Assembly: GCA_045605445.1 (NCBI GenBank)
Contig: JAZUPZ010000005.1
Span: forward strand, 1 to 31,275
Direction: 5' to 3'
From: CAZMHL01 sp045605445
GTDB taxonomy: Bacteria > Bacillota > Clostridia > RGIG6154
DNA length: 31,275 bases
The notes under the pieces are model-generated. The model was given only the letters and a program-made list of their open reading frames with translations, was not told the DNA's origin and searched no databases. This document shows positions 6,295 through 13,701 of this stretch, one piece after another. The stretch's first letter is position 1; each line of letters begins with the position of its first letter. A program made the position numbers and the translations under genes.

Positions 6295-7512
6295 TTATTT
6301 TGCCTTTTGCTTTAAAACTGCATAAAATTCTTCTTTTGTCATATTCTGAACGCCGTCTATTACTTCTATTTTCATATCTTTTGCTCTCTGAATTATATAT
6401 TTTTTTCCGTCCTCGTCAGAGCTTATATATGTTGTAAGCAATATTTTTTTTGCATGCTTTCCGCCGAATCTTTGAGCAACCGTTGAAAGCTCATACAAAT
6501 CCTCTTTATGAACCTCCCCGTTTTTGCAGGAGATAAAAATCGGAATCATATTTTTCGTCATCATAACATCTATTTCATTACGGGTGTCCCTTTCAAGGGT
6601 TGTTCCGTCGTGAATAACTCCGTCCCAGTCTATAAAAATACCCGTATCAACATCGTCGTAATATCCATGCTCGTTTCTGTTAATTTCCGTTGCAGTACAA
6701 TAAGCATAAAGTTCCAGAATGTTTCCCGCTTTTGTAAGACATCTGTGCACCTGCTCATTTTTATACCTGAAGGAAACCTTCATATTTTTTCCTTCGTAAT
6801 CGTAAATAAGTCCCGCTTCAATCAGAGCATTTATTATCATAAGGCTCATAAGGGTATCCTGATGACATTCTTTCATATATTCAAGATCCGCCGTAACTCT
6901 TAAGCCATGGCTTATTTCACCAAATCTTTCAAAATTTCCGAAAACCGTTATCTGCCTGTTGAAAAGCCCGCAATTATCCTTGCATATTTCCCATATTTTT
7001 TCAATATCGCTTTTAAAATCCTCTGTAAGATACCAGGGCAGATCCTCATAAATAACCGAGCCCCCGTTTAATATAACGCTTTCCTTTATGGAAATATAAG
7101 GTTTTTCTTCATCTGTAATGTTTTCGCAATTTTTAACCCTTACAAGTTCTCCGGTTTTAACGTTAATTTGAATCATGGGAACATTTCTTTCTGCAGAAAT
7201 TGCTCCCATAGCTACAAGCACCAGCTCTTTTCCGCCGGTAAGGTCAAAACAGCAATCTTCGTTTGCATCTAATATTGCATTAAGCTTTTTGCAGATAGCA
7301 TCAAAATCGTATCTTCCCACAACCTCATACTCAAGGCTCACTTTTATATTTTTTTCCTTTAGAAATCTTTCAAGGTCTTCAATTTTCTTTCTGGTCATTA
7401 CCTTTTTGAAGCCCACAAAAATTATTTTTTCAGGAAGAAATCTTAATCCTGCTACTATATTTTCAAGCTGACATTCGTCAAAAAGTTCAATTAAAGTTTT
7501 TATGTGAAACAC
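6295..7512 (-). CDS. Card1-like CARF-domain endonuclease (DUF1887 family)
   Basis: This is a Card1/Can2-like protein: an N-terminal CARF ligand-sensing domain, a middle winged-helix-like region and a C-terminal PD-(D/E)XK-type nuclease. Counting from the GTG at 7512, the start is the family's KTLIELFDECQLEN. The CARF motif DLTGGKE is at 90-96, the nuclease region has LELYAYCTATE from 266, then RNEIDV at 311-316 and IPIFISCKNG at 324-333. The usual E-x-K is S-C-K here. In type III CRISPR systems such enzymes are activated by cyclic oligoadenylate and cut DNA or RNA, but no cas gene or array is visible. The start is uncertain: a longer TTG start at 7557 would lie inside the promoter, and an ATA at 7503 has the best spacing from GAAAGAGGTG. 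Operon with the NADAR gene. Confidence 0.82.
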   Translation of the reverse strand: MFHIKTLIELFDECQLENIVAGLRFLPEKIIFVGFKKVMTRKKIEDLERFLKEKNIKVSLEYEVVGRYDFDAICKKLNAILDANEDCCFDLTGGKELVLVAMGAISAERNVPMIQINVKTGELVRVKNCENITDEEKPYISIKESVILNGGSVIYEDLPWYLTEDFKSDIEKIWEICKDNCGLFNRQITVFGNFERFGEISHGLRVTADLEYMKECHQDTLMSLMIINALIEAGLIYDYEGKNMKVSFRYKNEQVHRCLTKAGNILELYAYCTATEINRNEHGYYDDVDTGIFIDWDGVIHDGTTLERDTRNEIDVMMTKNMIPIFISCKNGEVHKEDLYELSTVAQRFGGKHAKKILLTTYISSDEDGKKYIIQRAKDMKIEVIDGVQNMTKEEFYAVLKQKAK

Positions 7513-7525
7513 CTCTTTCTCATAC

Positions 7526-7554
7526 AGTATACCATTACAAAAGCCAACTTTCAA
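7526..7554 (-). promoter_or_regulatory. Extended -10 promoter of the Card1-NADAR operon
   Basis: On the minus strand: TTGAAA, 17-bp spacer, TATACT, with TG one base before the -10. Transcription would begin near 7519, so the mRNA leader is only about 10-20 nt and a protein start upstream of this point is ruled out. Confidence 0.75.
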
Positions 7555-7566
7555 CAAATTACTGCC

Positions 7567-7591
7567 AAAATCAACAAGATTTATTGATTTT
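7567..7591. promoter_or_regulatory. Inverted repeat, candidate operator between the divergent genes
   Basis: AAAATCAA (7567-7574) and TTGATTTT (7584-7591) form a perfect 8-bp dyad with a 9-bp centre. The right arm overlaps the -35 of the rightward promoter, so a bound protein would block that gene. No dedicated DNA-binding regulator is encoded next to it. Confidence 0.4.
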
Positions 7592-7612
7592 ATCCAATCA
7601 GGATGTTACAAT
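7584..7612 (+). promoter_or_regulatory. Extended -10 promoter of the RyR-domain gene
   Basis: TTGATT, 17-bp spacer, TACAAT, with TG one base before the -10. The predicted start lies near 7619, upstream of the GGGAGGT ribosome binding site. Confidence 0.7.
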
Positions 7613-7641
7613 GAACTTACAAACGTTTTGGGAGGTAATAT

Positions 7642-9459
7642 ATGAATATTTATGTAATTTTACTGTCTGTGTTTTTTCTGACAGCTTCACCCTTTCTTGC
7701 ATTTTTTTCGGACAAAATTTTTAAAAAAGCAAAAAATATAAATCCTATTTACATTCTTTTGGCAGGTGTTTTTCTTGCAATTTTCACTATGATGTGTAAA
7801 ATTGACTTCAAGCCTGCCGTTCATAATGCTTATTCAACCTTTTTTCTTGCACTTTTTCACTCAATGCAGGCATTACTTTTAGGTTATGATTTTGAAAATC
7901 TTACAGAAACCTTCACCATTGCCGACCCATATGCAAATGCTACGTTTATTTATATGTCCTTTCTTCTGTTTCTTGCTCCTGTTTACACCTTCGGCTTTGT
8001 TCTTTCTTTTTTTGAAAGCCTTTCTTCATATGCTCATTACTTTTTCAAAAGAGGTAAGGATATTTTTGTGTTGTCTGACCTTACGGAAAAATCGGCAGTT
8101 CTTGCAGAATCCATAAGAAAAAAATTCCCCGATTCGGCAATTTTCTTTACAAACTGTAAAAAGGATGAGAAAGAAGAAACCGCTCTTTTGAGAAAGAAAG
8201 CAAAAAAAATTCAGGCACATTGCTTTTCAAAAGAATTTGTTGATGTAAAGCTCAGATTCCGTAACGAAAAAATAAAATCCATATTCTTTGCAATAAATGA
8301 AGACGAAACTGAAAATACAGAAAATTCCATTAAACTTATAGATCGTTTTAAAAACAGAGAAAATACGGAAATTTACGTTTTTGCAACCACTAAAGTCAGT
8401 GAGCATCTTCTTGATTCGGTAGAAAGCGGAAAAATAAAAGTTCGCCGTATAAATGAAGATCGCACCCTTGCTTACTCAATGGTTAAAGATAAAACAATTA
8501 CTGACAATGTAACCGTAAAAAACGGCAAAAAAATCATTTCAACTCTTATAGTCGGCTTCGGCGGTTACGGTACAGAGCTTGCCAAATCCCTTCTCTGGTG
8601 CGGTCAGCTTCCGGGATATGATCTTGAAATAAATGTTATTGATTCAAAAAAAGTTCAAACCGAATTTAAAGCCGAATGTCCGGAAATTATGGAACATAAT
8701 AATAATGATGAGATAGGAGAGGCAAGGTACAGTCTTAATTTTTACGATGAGGTTGACGTTAAAACCGAAAAGTTCAACGAAACTGTTGAAAAACTCACCA
8801 ATACTTCTGTTGTTTACGTTTCTCTGGGAAATGATGAATTCAACATTGAAACCTCAATAAAATTAAGAATTCTTTTTGAAAGGAAAAAACTTTTTCCGGT
8901 TATCAGAACAATTGTTTACAGCGACGTTAAAGCCAATACCATAAAAAGCCGTAATCTTCTTAACCATTGCGGTGACGATTACAAAATTGAACTTATAGGA
9001 AGCCTTGAAAGCAGATGCTCCTATGACAGTATTGTAAATGAAAATCTTGAAAAAGAAGCTTTAAAATACCATCTTTTGTGGGCGGATTCTCCCGAAAAGG
9101 TTGAAAAATATACTACTCAGTTCAACGAACACGAATATTACAGAAATTCTTCAATAGCTTCAGCAATTCACGAAAAATACAGACAGGTGGTTTTCAAAGA
9201 CGGAAAGGATATTGATGTTATAGTTGAAACACCAAAAGGCAAAAAAAACCATAAGCTTTCCTCAATTTATGAACATATGAGATGGAACGCCTATATGCGC
9301 TGCGAAGGCTTTGTTTTTACCGGTTCTCCTGAAGAGGAAACAAGAAACGACAGAGCTAAAATGCACCACAATCTTCATCCTTTTAACATTCTCAGTGATG
9401 ATAACATAAAAAAAGACATGAGAATAGCTACAAAAGATTACGAAAACAAAACAGAATAA
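7642..9459 (+). CDS. Membrane protein with Rossmann/TrkA-N-like modules and C-terminal RyR domain
   Basis: This 605-residue protein has about four hydrophobic segments (roughly 3-22, 36-51, 64-81, 100-125), then a cytosolic part. DIFVLSDLTEKSAVLAE (140-156) looks like a first TrkA-N-type nucleotide-binding fold. A second has IVGFGGYGTELAKSLLW (303-319), a glycine-rich dinucleotide-binding loop. The C-terminal 90 residues carry a RyR repeat: EHMRWNAYMRCEGF (544-557) and MHHNLHPFNIL (574-584). The layout resembles potassium-channel gating proteins but has no recognisable pore filter. RyR and NAD-binding modules together suggest sensing of a nucleotide at the membrane. It is divergent from the Card1-NADAR operon with 129 bp between, and ends in its own terminator. 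Domain calls are fairly firm and function is unknown. Confidence 0.7.
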   Translation: MNIYVILLSVFFLTASPFLAFFSDKIFKKAKNINPIYILLAGVFLAIFTMMCKIDFKPAVHNAYSTFFLALFHSMQALLLGYDFENLTETFTIADPYANATFIYMSFLLFLAPVYTFGFVLSFFESLSSYAHYFFKRGKDIFVLSDLTEKSAVLAESIRKKFPDSAIFFTNCKKDEKEETALLRKKAKKIQAHCFSKEFVDVKLRFRNEKIKSIFFAINEDETENTENSIKLIDRFKNRENTEIYVFATTKVSEHLLDSVESGKIKVRRINEDRTLAYSMVKDKTITDNVTVKNGKKIISTLIVGFGGYGTELAKSLLWCGQLPGYDLEINVIDSKKVQTEFKAECPEIMEHNNNDEIGEARYSLNFYDEVDVKTEKFNETVEKLTNTSVVYVSLGNDEFNIETSIKLRILFERKKLFPVIRTIVYSDVKANTIKSRNLLNHCGDDYKIELIGSLESRCSYDSIVNENLEKEALKYHLLWADSPEKVEKYTTQFNEHEYYRNSSIASAIHEKYRQVVFKDGKDIDVIVETPKGKKNHKLSSIYEHMRWNAYMRCEGFVFTGSPEEETRNDRAKMHHNLHPFNILSDDNIKKDMRIATKDYENKTE

Positions 9460-9483
9460 TACTAAACAACCTTAAAAACCCGT

Positions 9484-9519
9484 AAAAGGAGATGTAAGTT
9501 TTTACACCTCCTTTTTTTA
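9484..9519 (+). terminator. Intrinsic terminator after the RyR gene
   Basis: AAAGGAG-A-TGTAA pairs with TTACA-CCTCCTTT, followed by a T-run. Confidence 0.85.
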
Positions 9520-9525
9520 TTGTTT

Positions 9526-9698
9526 TTCGCATTTATGCTAATTTATAAAAATTAAAATATGCTTATATTAGTATTTTAATATTTTTATGCGAATTTAAAA
9601 GAAAATTACCGATATATTCTTAAAATTACCTTGAATTTTTAAGAATAACTACAATTTACTCTTAATTTTCAAAAAATCATTTTTCGCAAAAATGCGAA
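9526..9698. repeat. AT-rich gap with three inverted repeats
   Basis: Between the RyR terminator and the fadD terminator I see no gene. TTCGCAT (9526-9532) and ATGCGAA (9587-9593) bound a 68-bp imperfect palindrome. ATTCTTAAAA (9616-9625) pairs perfectly with TTTTAAGAAT (9637-9646). TTCGCA (9683-9688) pairs with TGCGAA (9693-9698), reusing the outer motif of the first. The region may be a small palindromic element or the scar of an insertion. Confidence 0.5.
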
Positions 9699-9785
9699 TT
9701 TTCGTTTAACCTTATTATTAACAAACCCGTTTTTTCACACGTCAAGCTATTTTATATGTTATAAAAACCGCATTTGACAACTTGT

Positions 9786-9819
9786 GTTTGCTTTGCTCAC
9801 TCTTTTCAGAGACAGACTT
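9786..9819 (+). repeat. Dispersed repeat copy 2 (right of the accessory island)
   Basis: The core TGTTTGCTTTGCTCA followed by CTCTTTTCAGAGACAGACT matches copy 1 at 5572-5604 at about nine of ten positions. It is in the same orientation and again precedes a CCCC-starting terminator hairpin. Confidence 0.6.
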
Positions 9820-9864
9820 TTTCAAAATAAGATTTATCACACAGAGAACAATTTTCTTTGTTTT

Positions 9865-9908
9865 AAAAATCCCCGTATCCTAATTTCGGATACGAGGATT
9901 ACTCTTTT
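9865..9908 (-). terminator. Terminator of the acyl-CoA synthetase operon
   Basis: On the minus strand AATCCTCGTATCC pairs with GGATACGGGGATT, followed by TTTT. The opposite side also has TTTTT, so it may work in both directions. Confidence 0.8.
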
Positions 9909-9920
9909 TAGGTTTAACTA

Positions 9921-11624
9921 TCAGTTTGCAAATCTTTTGATTTTCTTTGTAGTTGTTTTAACAAATTCTTCTTCTCTTACATCAAAATCTGTAATAGCCT
10001 TATATGATGGCATTTTTGTATTTACTTCTTTAATTCTGTCACCTATATATTTTGTAAGAGCTTCTTCTGTGAAATCTTTTCCAAGTACTTCTTCTGCATA
10101 TGCATAATCAGGGAAAATGTGAGCTGCAACAATACTGTCATTACCTTTATTGTCTTTTTTGCCGTAAACCATACATTCTGCAACAATATCTTCTTTTGAA
10201 AGATAAAGTTCAACTTCTTCGGGGAATACGTTCTTACCGTTTGCTGTAATAATTACATATTTCTTTCTTCCTGTAATATAAAAGAAGCCGTCTTTTTCAT
10301 AACCAAGGTCTCCTGAACAGAACCATCCGTCTTTCATAACCTCTTCTGTTGCTTCTTCATTTTTATAATAACCCTGCATTACGTTATCGCCCTTAATGAG
10401 AATTTCGCCGATACCGTCTTCATCAGGATTGTCAATTTTCATTTCTGACTCGGGGAGAGGCATACCGATTGAATCATCCCTGTAATACATATCTCTGTTT
10501 AATGCTCCTATCGGTGCACATTCTGTAAGACCGTAGCCCTGAATTGAAACTATACCAAAGTTTCTGAAACCCTGGGAAACCTCAGGATCAACCGCTGCAG
10601 CACCCATAACGAAAAGTCTTAATTCACCGCCAAGGTTATCAAGAACCTGCTTGAATACTTTTCTTCTTACATCAATACCAATTTTCAAAAGAACGTTGCA
10701 AAGCTTACTCATAACCTTTATAAGCTTTTCTTTGCCCTGCTTTTTAATTGCTCTCATTATCTGACGGTACATACTTTCACCAACAAGCGGAACCGCAAGA
10801 ATAACGGTTGGATGACATTCCTGCATATTTTTTACAATATATTTAAGTCCCTGACAGAAAGCAATTGATGCTCCTCTGTAAAGAGGTACTAAAAATCCGC
10901 AGGTGCATTCGTAAGTATGATGAATAGGCAAGAGTGAAAAAAATCTGTCGCTTTTCTTAATGTTTACCATTGAACACATATTCATCATATTGTTTGCAAT
11001 ATTTTTGTGTGAAAGCATAACGCCCTTTGCTTTCCCCGTAGTACCTGATGTAAACAAAATAATGTCAACATCATTAGTATCAACAGTAGTTTCTGCAAAT
11101 AAATCCTTTTCTTTAAGGAATTCTTTTCCCTCTGCGATAATATTTTTCATATCCAGATCCATATTTATTTTAAATCCGGGAAAATTTTCAAAAACACTTT
11201 CGTTTTTCTTTCTTACTTTTTCAGAGAAAACAATAGCATCAACTTCAGCAAAATCAATTATATACTGAATTTCATTTTCAGGAATTTCCTTATCCATAGG
11301 AACAATTGTGCCTACACCGCAAACCGTTGCAAGATAAGTAATTGCCCATTCATATCTATTTTCACCTATAACAGCAATTTTTTTATTTTCAAGTCCTTTT
11401 TTTATAAAATATGTACCAAGAGCATGAACATCTTCTTCAAGTTCCTTGTATTTTATTTCTCTGTAAGGAGATTTCATATCATCTTTTACAAGATAAGCTA
11501 CTCTGTCGGCAAATTTTTTAAAACTGTTGTCAATCATATCTCTGATAGACGAAATATCATCCACCGGAGTGAAGGGCGCTTTGCCGTATATTCCTTTTCT
11601 TTTGACATTAAGCACTTTTTCCAT
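9921..11624 (-). CDS. Long-chain fatty acid-CoA ligase (AMP-forming)
   Basis: This AMP-dependent synthetase (567 residues) would activate fatty acids to acyl-CoA through an acyl-adenylate in the cytosol. The ATP-binding loop TSGTTGKAKG is at 192-201, the GYGLTE motif at 363-368, and SGDLGYEKDGFFYITGRKK at about 437-455. The C-terminal catalytic lysine is in KTTTKKIKR. The ATG at 11624 is preferred to the one at 11636, because AGGTG lies between them and the upstream ATG is part of that site. The gene begins within 15 bp of the response-regulator stop, so translation is probably coupled. The chain-length class is not certain from sequence alone. Confidence 0.87.
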   Translation of the reverse strand: MEKVLNVKRKGIYGKAPFTPVDDISSIRDMIDNSFKKFADRVAYLVKDDMKSPYREIKYKELEEDVHALGTYFIKKGLENKKIAVIGENRYEWAITYLATVCGVGTIVPMDKEIPENEIQYIIDFAEVDAIVFSEKVRKKNESVFENFPGFKINMDLDMKNIIAEGKEFLKEKDLFAETTVDTNDVDIILFTSGTTGKAKGVMLSHKNIANNMMNMCSMVNIKKSDRFFSLLPIHHTYECTCGFLVPLYRGASIAFCQGLKYIVKNMQECHPTVILAVPLVGESMYRQIMRAIKKQGKEKLIKVMSKLCNVLLKIGIDVRRKVFKQVLDNLGGELRLFVMGAAAVDPEVSQGFRNFGIVSIQGYGLTECAPIGALNRDMYYRDDSIGMPLPESEMKIDNPDEDGIGEILIKGDNVMQGYYKNEEATEEVMKDGWFCSGDLGYEKDGFFYITGRKKYVIITANGKNVFPEEVELYLSKEDIVAECMVYGKKDNKGNDSIVAAHIFPDYAYAEEVLGKDFTEEALTKYIGDRIKEVNTKMPSYKAITDFDVREEEFVKTTTKKIKRFAN

Positions 11625-11635
11625 ATTACACCTCA

Positions 11636-12334
11636 TTATTTTTTAAAATAATATCCAACTCCGCGTTTTGTCATAATATATTTAGGTTCTGCTGCATTGT
11701 CTTCGATTTTTTCTCTTAATCTTCTTACGGTAACGTCAACTGTTCTTACATCGCCGTAATATTCATACCCCCATACTTTTTCAAGTAATGTTTCACGTGA
11801 AACAATTTTATCAGGTCTGTTAACAAGAAACATCAGAAGTTCAAATTCTCTTAAGGTTATTTCAACAGGCTCTCCGTTTTTAAGAACTTCATATTTATCG
11901 GTATTTATCGTAAGATTTCCTGCATTTATTACATTTTCTTCTTCAATATCCTTTTTTTCTTCTTTTTTCTCAACTGTTCTTCTTAAATTTGCTTTTACTC
12001 TTGCCATAAGTTCTCTTACACCAAAAGGTTTTGTCATATAATCGTCGGCACCAAGCTCAAGTCCAAGAACTTTATCAATTTCTTCATCCCTTGCGGTAAG
12101 CATAATAATAGGAACATTACTGCTTTCCCTTATTCTTTTACAAACCTCAAATCCGTCCATTTTAGGAAGCATAACGTCAAGAAGTATAAGATCAGGATTT
12201 TCAGACATTGCTTTAAAATATCCCTCTTCGCCGTCATATGCTTCAATTGTTTCATACCCGTCTCTTTTAAGATTAAAAATAAGTATATCTGCAATTGATT
12301 TTTCATCGTCCACAATAAGTATTTTTTTACTCAT
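11636..12334 (-). CDS. OmpR/PhoB-family response regulator, WalR-like
   Basis: The 232-residue protein is a two-component response regulator. The receiver domain (1-120) has the acidic pair D9-D10, the phosphorylatable D53 in LILLDVMLPKMDG, T80 and K102 (TKPF). The C-terminal winged helix binds DNA (LTINTDKYEV through VWGYEYYGDVRTVDVTVRRL, ending KRGVGYYFKK). The sequence is close to WalR/PhoP. The ATG at 12334 is chosen because GGAGGTG lies just upstream, and an in-frame extension to 12388 would run into the promoter. No histidine kinase gene follows, which is unusual for this family. An acyl-CoA synthetase gene does, so the pair may link envelope sensing to lipid supply (inference). Confidence 0.87.
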   Translation of the reverse strand: MSKKILIVDDEKSIADILIFNLKRDGYETIEAYDGEEGYFKAMSENPDLILLDVMLPKMDGFEVCKRIRESSNVPIIMLTARDEEIDKVLGLELGADDYMTKPFGVRELMARVKANLRRTVEKKEEKKDIEEENVINAGNLTINTDKYEVLKNGEPVEITLREFELLMFLVNRPDKIVSRETLLEKVWGYEYYGDVRTVDVTVRRLREKIEDNAAEPKYIMTKRGVGYYFKK

Positions 12335-12369
12335 TTTTTCACCTCCGGACTCTATACTTTTATGGATAC

Positions 12370-12398
12370 AGTATACCACATTTTTCAAAATAAATCAA
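12370..12398 (-). promoter_or_regulatory. Extended -10 promoter of the response regulator-fadD operon
   Basis: Minus strand: TTGATT, 17-bp spacer, TATACT with an upstream TG. Transcription would start near 12363, about 30 nt before the start codon. Confidence 0.7.
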
Positions 12399-12429
12399 CT
12401 TATATAATTCTTCCGGAAAATTCAAAATT

Positions 12430-12750
12430 CTATAATATATTCACAATTTTAACCTTTGAGGCATCAATTAAATCTTTGAGCTTCTTTTTAAAGTAAACAA
12501 GATGAAGATTTTTAAGGTCTTCATCATTGGTATTTTTCATACCGATGTATTCATTATCTATTTCTTCAACCTTTTCGTGATCATTAAATGCATAAAGAAG
12601 ATATTTAAAGCTGTTCCAATCCTCTTCTATATAAGTTTTTTCCGCATTATCTATAATATATTGAGATTTATGTTCAATATATGTCTGATAACGGTTAATA
12701 CCAAAAACGAGAACTGCTCCTATAAGAAGTGAAATATAAAAATTTTTCAT
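12430..12750 (-). CDS. DUF4363 family membrane-anchored protein
   Basis: This 106-residue protein has an N-terminal membrane segment (FYISLLIGAVLVFGI, about 4-18) and a charged extracytoplasmic helical part (EKTYIEEDWNSFKYLLYAFN, then LVYFKKKLKDLIDAS). DUF4363 proteins are regularly paired with a DUF421 gene in Firmicutes, as here. The ATG overlaps the DUF421 stop (TAATG), so the two are translationally coupled. Its molecular role is unknown. Confidence 0.75.
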   Translation of the reverse strand: MKNFYISLLIGAVLVFGINRYQTYIEHKSQYIIDNAEKTYIEEDWNSFKYLLYAFNDHEKVEEIDNEYIGMKNTNDEDLKNLHLVYFKKKLKDLIDASKVKIVNIL

Positions 12751-13424
12751 TATTTTCCTTTCAGTTGTATAAAATTATCATTTTGTCCGTCAGATGTAAA
12801 CAGAAAAACATCTTTCACGTTATATATTTTTTCAGAATAAAGAAAATCCTTTAACCATTTTTCATTTTTCTTTATTATTGTAAGATTTTTAAAATCAACA
12901 ATGCCGTCTTTAATAATATTTCTCGGAAGTGTAGCAGCGGGACCGTTTTTGTTAACATCCTTCATTGTAACCGGTCTGTTTATGGTTTTAGGAACAACAG
13001 AAAGCTGACCGTTGGTTTCAAGAATAGCATATTCAACCTCTGAAACCGACATATATCCGCTGGCTCTTAATTGTTCAAACAAATCGTCAATATTTATTCT
13101 CATTTTTTTTAATTCATTTATTTCAACCTTTCCTTTGTTAATTAAAAGACTTGGGCTTCCCGTTACCAGCTTTCTTATAAAAATACTCTTCTGTGCCGCA
13201 AAGGAAACTGAAATTTCTATAATCATTAAAACAAAAATAGGTATAATTCCGTTAGTAAGGGGATTTCCTGTTGATTGCATCGGAACGGTGGCAAGGTCTG
13301 ACATCATCATGGCAAGCACAAGCTCTCCCGGTTGCATTTCTCCTATTTGTTTTTTACCTATAAATCTGAAAATAAAAACAACAAGAAAATATAAAATTAT
13401 TGTTCTTATAAAAACTATTGCCAT
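12750..13424 (-). CDS. DUF421 (YetF/YcaP-like) membrane protein
   Basis: This is a YetF-type protein of 224 residues. Three membrane helices lie at about 3-20 (VFIRTIILYFLVVFIFRF), 34-45 and 63-80 (PIFVLMIIEISVSFAA), with a conserved IGKKQIGEMQPGELVLAMMM between the first two. The cytosolic or peripheral DUF421 domain follows, with PSLLINKGKVEINELKKMRI and DLFEQLRASGYMSVSEVEYA. Homologues have been linked to spore and envelope properties but the biochemical role is not settled. I chose the ATG at 13424, 6 nt after GGGTG. The GTG at 13433 falls inside that site. It forms an operon with the DUF4363 gene. Confidence 0.82.
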   Translation of the reverse strand: MAIVFIRTIILYFLVVFIFRFIGKKQIGEMQPGELVLAMMMSDLATVPMQSTGNPLTNGIIPIFVLMIIEISVSFAAQKSIFIRKLVTGSPSLLINKGKVEINELKKMRINIDDLFEQLRASGYMSVSEVEYAILETNGQLSVVPKTINRPVTMKDVNKNGPAATLPRNIIKDGIVDFKNLTIIKKNEKWLKDFLYSEKIYNVKDVFLFTSDGQNDNFIQLKGK

Positions 13425-13480
13425 TTTTTTCACCCATAATTATTATTTGCATATTTTTTATAAAAATACAAAAAAAGGAA

Positions 13481-13611
13481 TATTAAAAAAGTCCGGAGCA
13501 TCAAAATGCTGTTTTTATTCTAAGAAAGACACGATAAACATAAAAATTAACCAAATGTAGAAAAACCTCAATTTTTTGAGGTTTTTCCTTGCTTTTATGT
13601 CTTTTGACTAC
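13481..13611 (+). repeat. Dispersed 131-bp repeat with terminator, copy A
   Basis: From TTAAAAAAGTCCGGAGCATC to CTTTTGACTAC this stretch closely matches 31145-31275. The shared parts are the first 20 bp, a middle section that translates similarly in both copies (KKSGASK...KD...IN), the hairpin AAAAACCTCAA/TTGAGGTTTTT, and the last 25 bp. It lies between DUF421 and gyrA and contains no intact gene. Confidence 0.7.
13561..13586. terminator. Bidirectional terminator inside repeat copy A
   Basis: AAAAACCTCAA pairs with TTGAGGTTTTT around a short T-loop, with T-runs usable in both directions. Confidence 0.75.
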
Positions 13612-13650
13612 GAACATTTTTTCTATCCTCTTATAGGATGAATCTTTTTT

Positions 13651-13686
13651 AAAATAAAAAACAACCCCCGTTATTTCGGAGGTTGT
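13651..13686 (-). terminator. Terminator of the gyrA end of the origin operon
   Basis: On the minus strand ACAACCTCCG pairs with CGGGGGTTGT (one G-T pair), followed by TTTTTTATTTT. It lies directly after the gyrA stop. Confidence 0.8.
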
Positions 13687-13701
13687 GGTATAACTGCTTT
13701 T

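Noticed and set aside
9526..9698. CRISPR array
   Set aside because: The repeats are inverted and irregular, with no unit repeat and no spacers. No cas gene is present despite the CARF protein.
12335..12388. 18-codon extension of the response regulator
   Set aside because: It overlaps the promoter and would place GGAGGTG inside the coding sequence. The family start MSKKILIVDDE fits the ATG at 12334.
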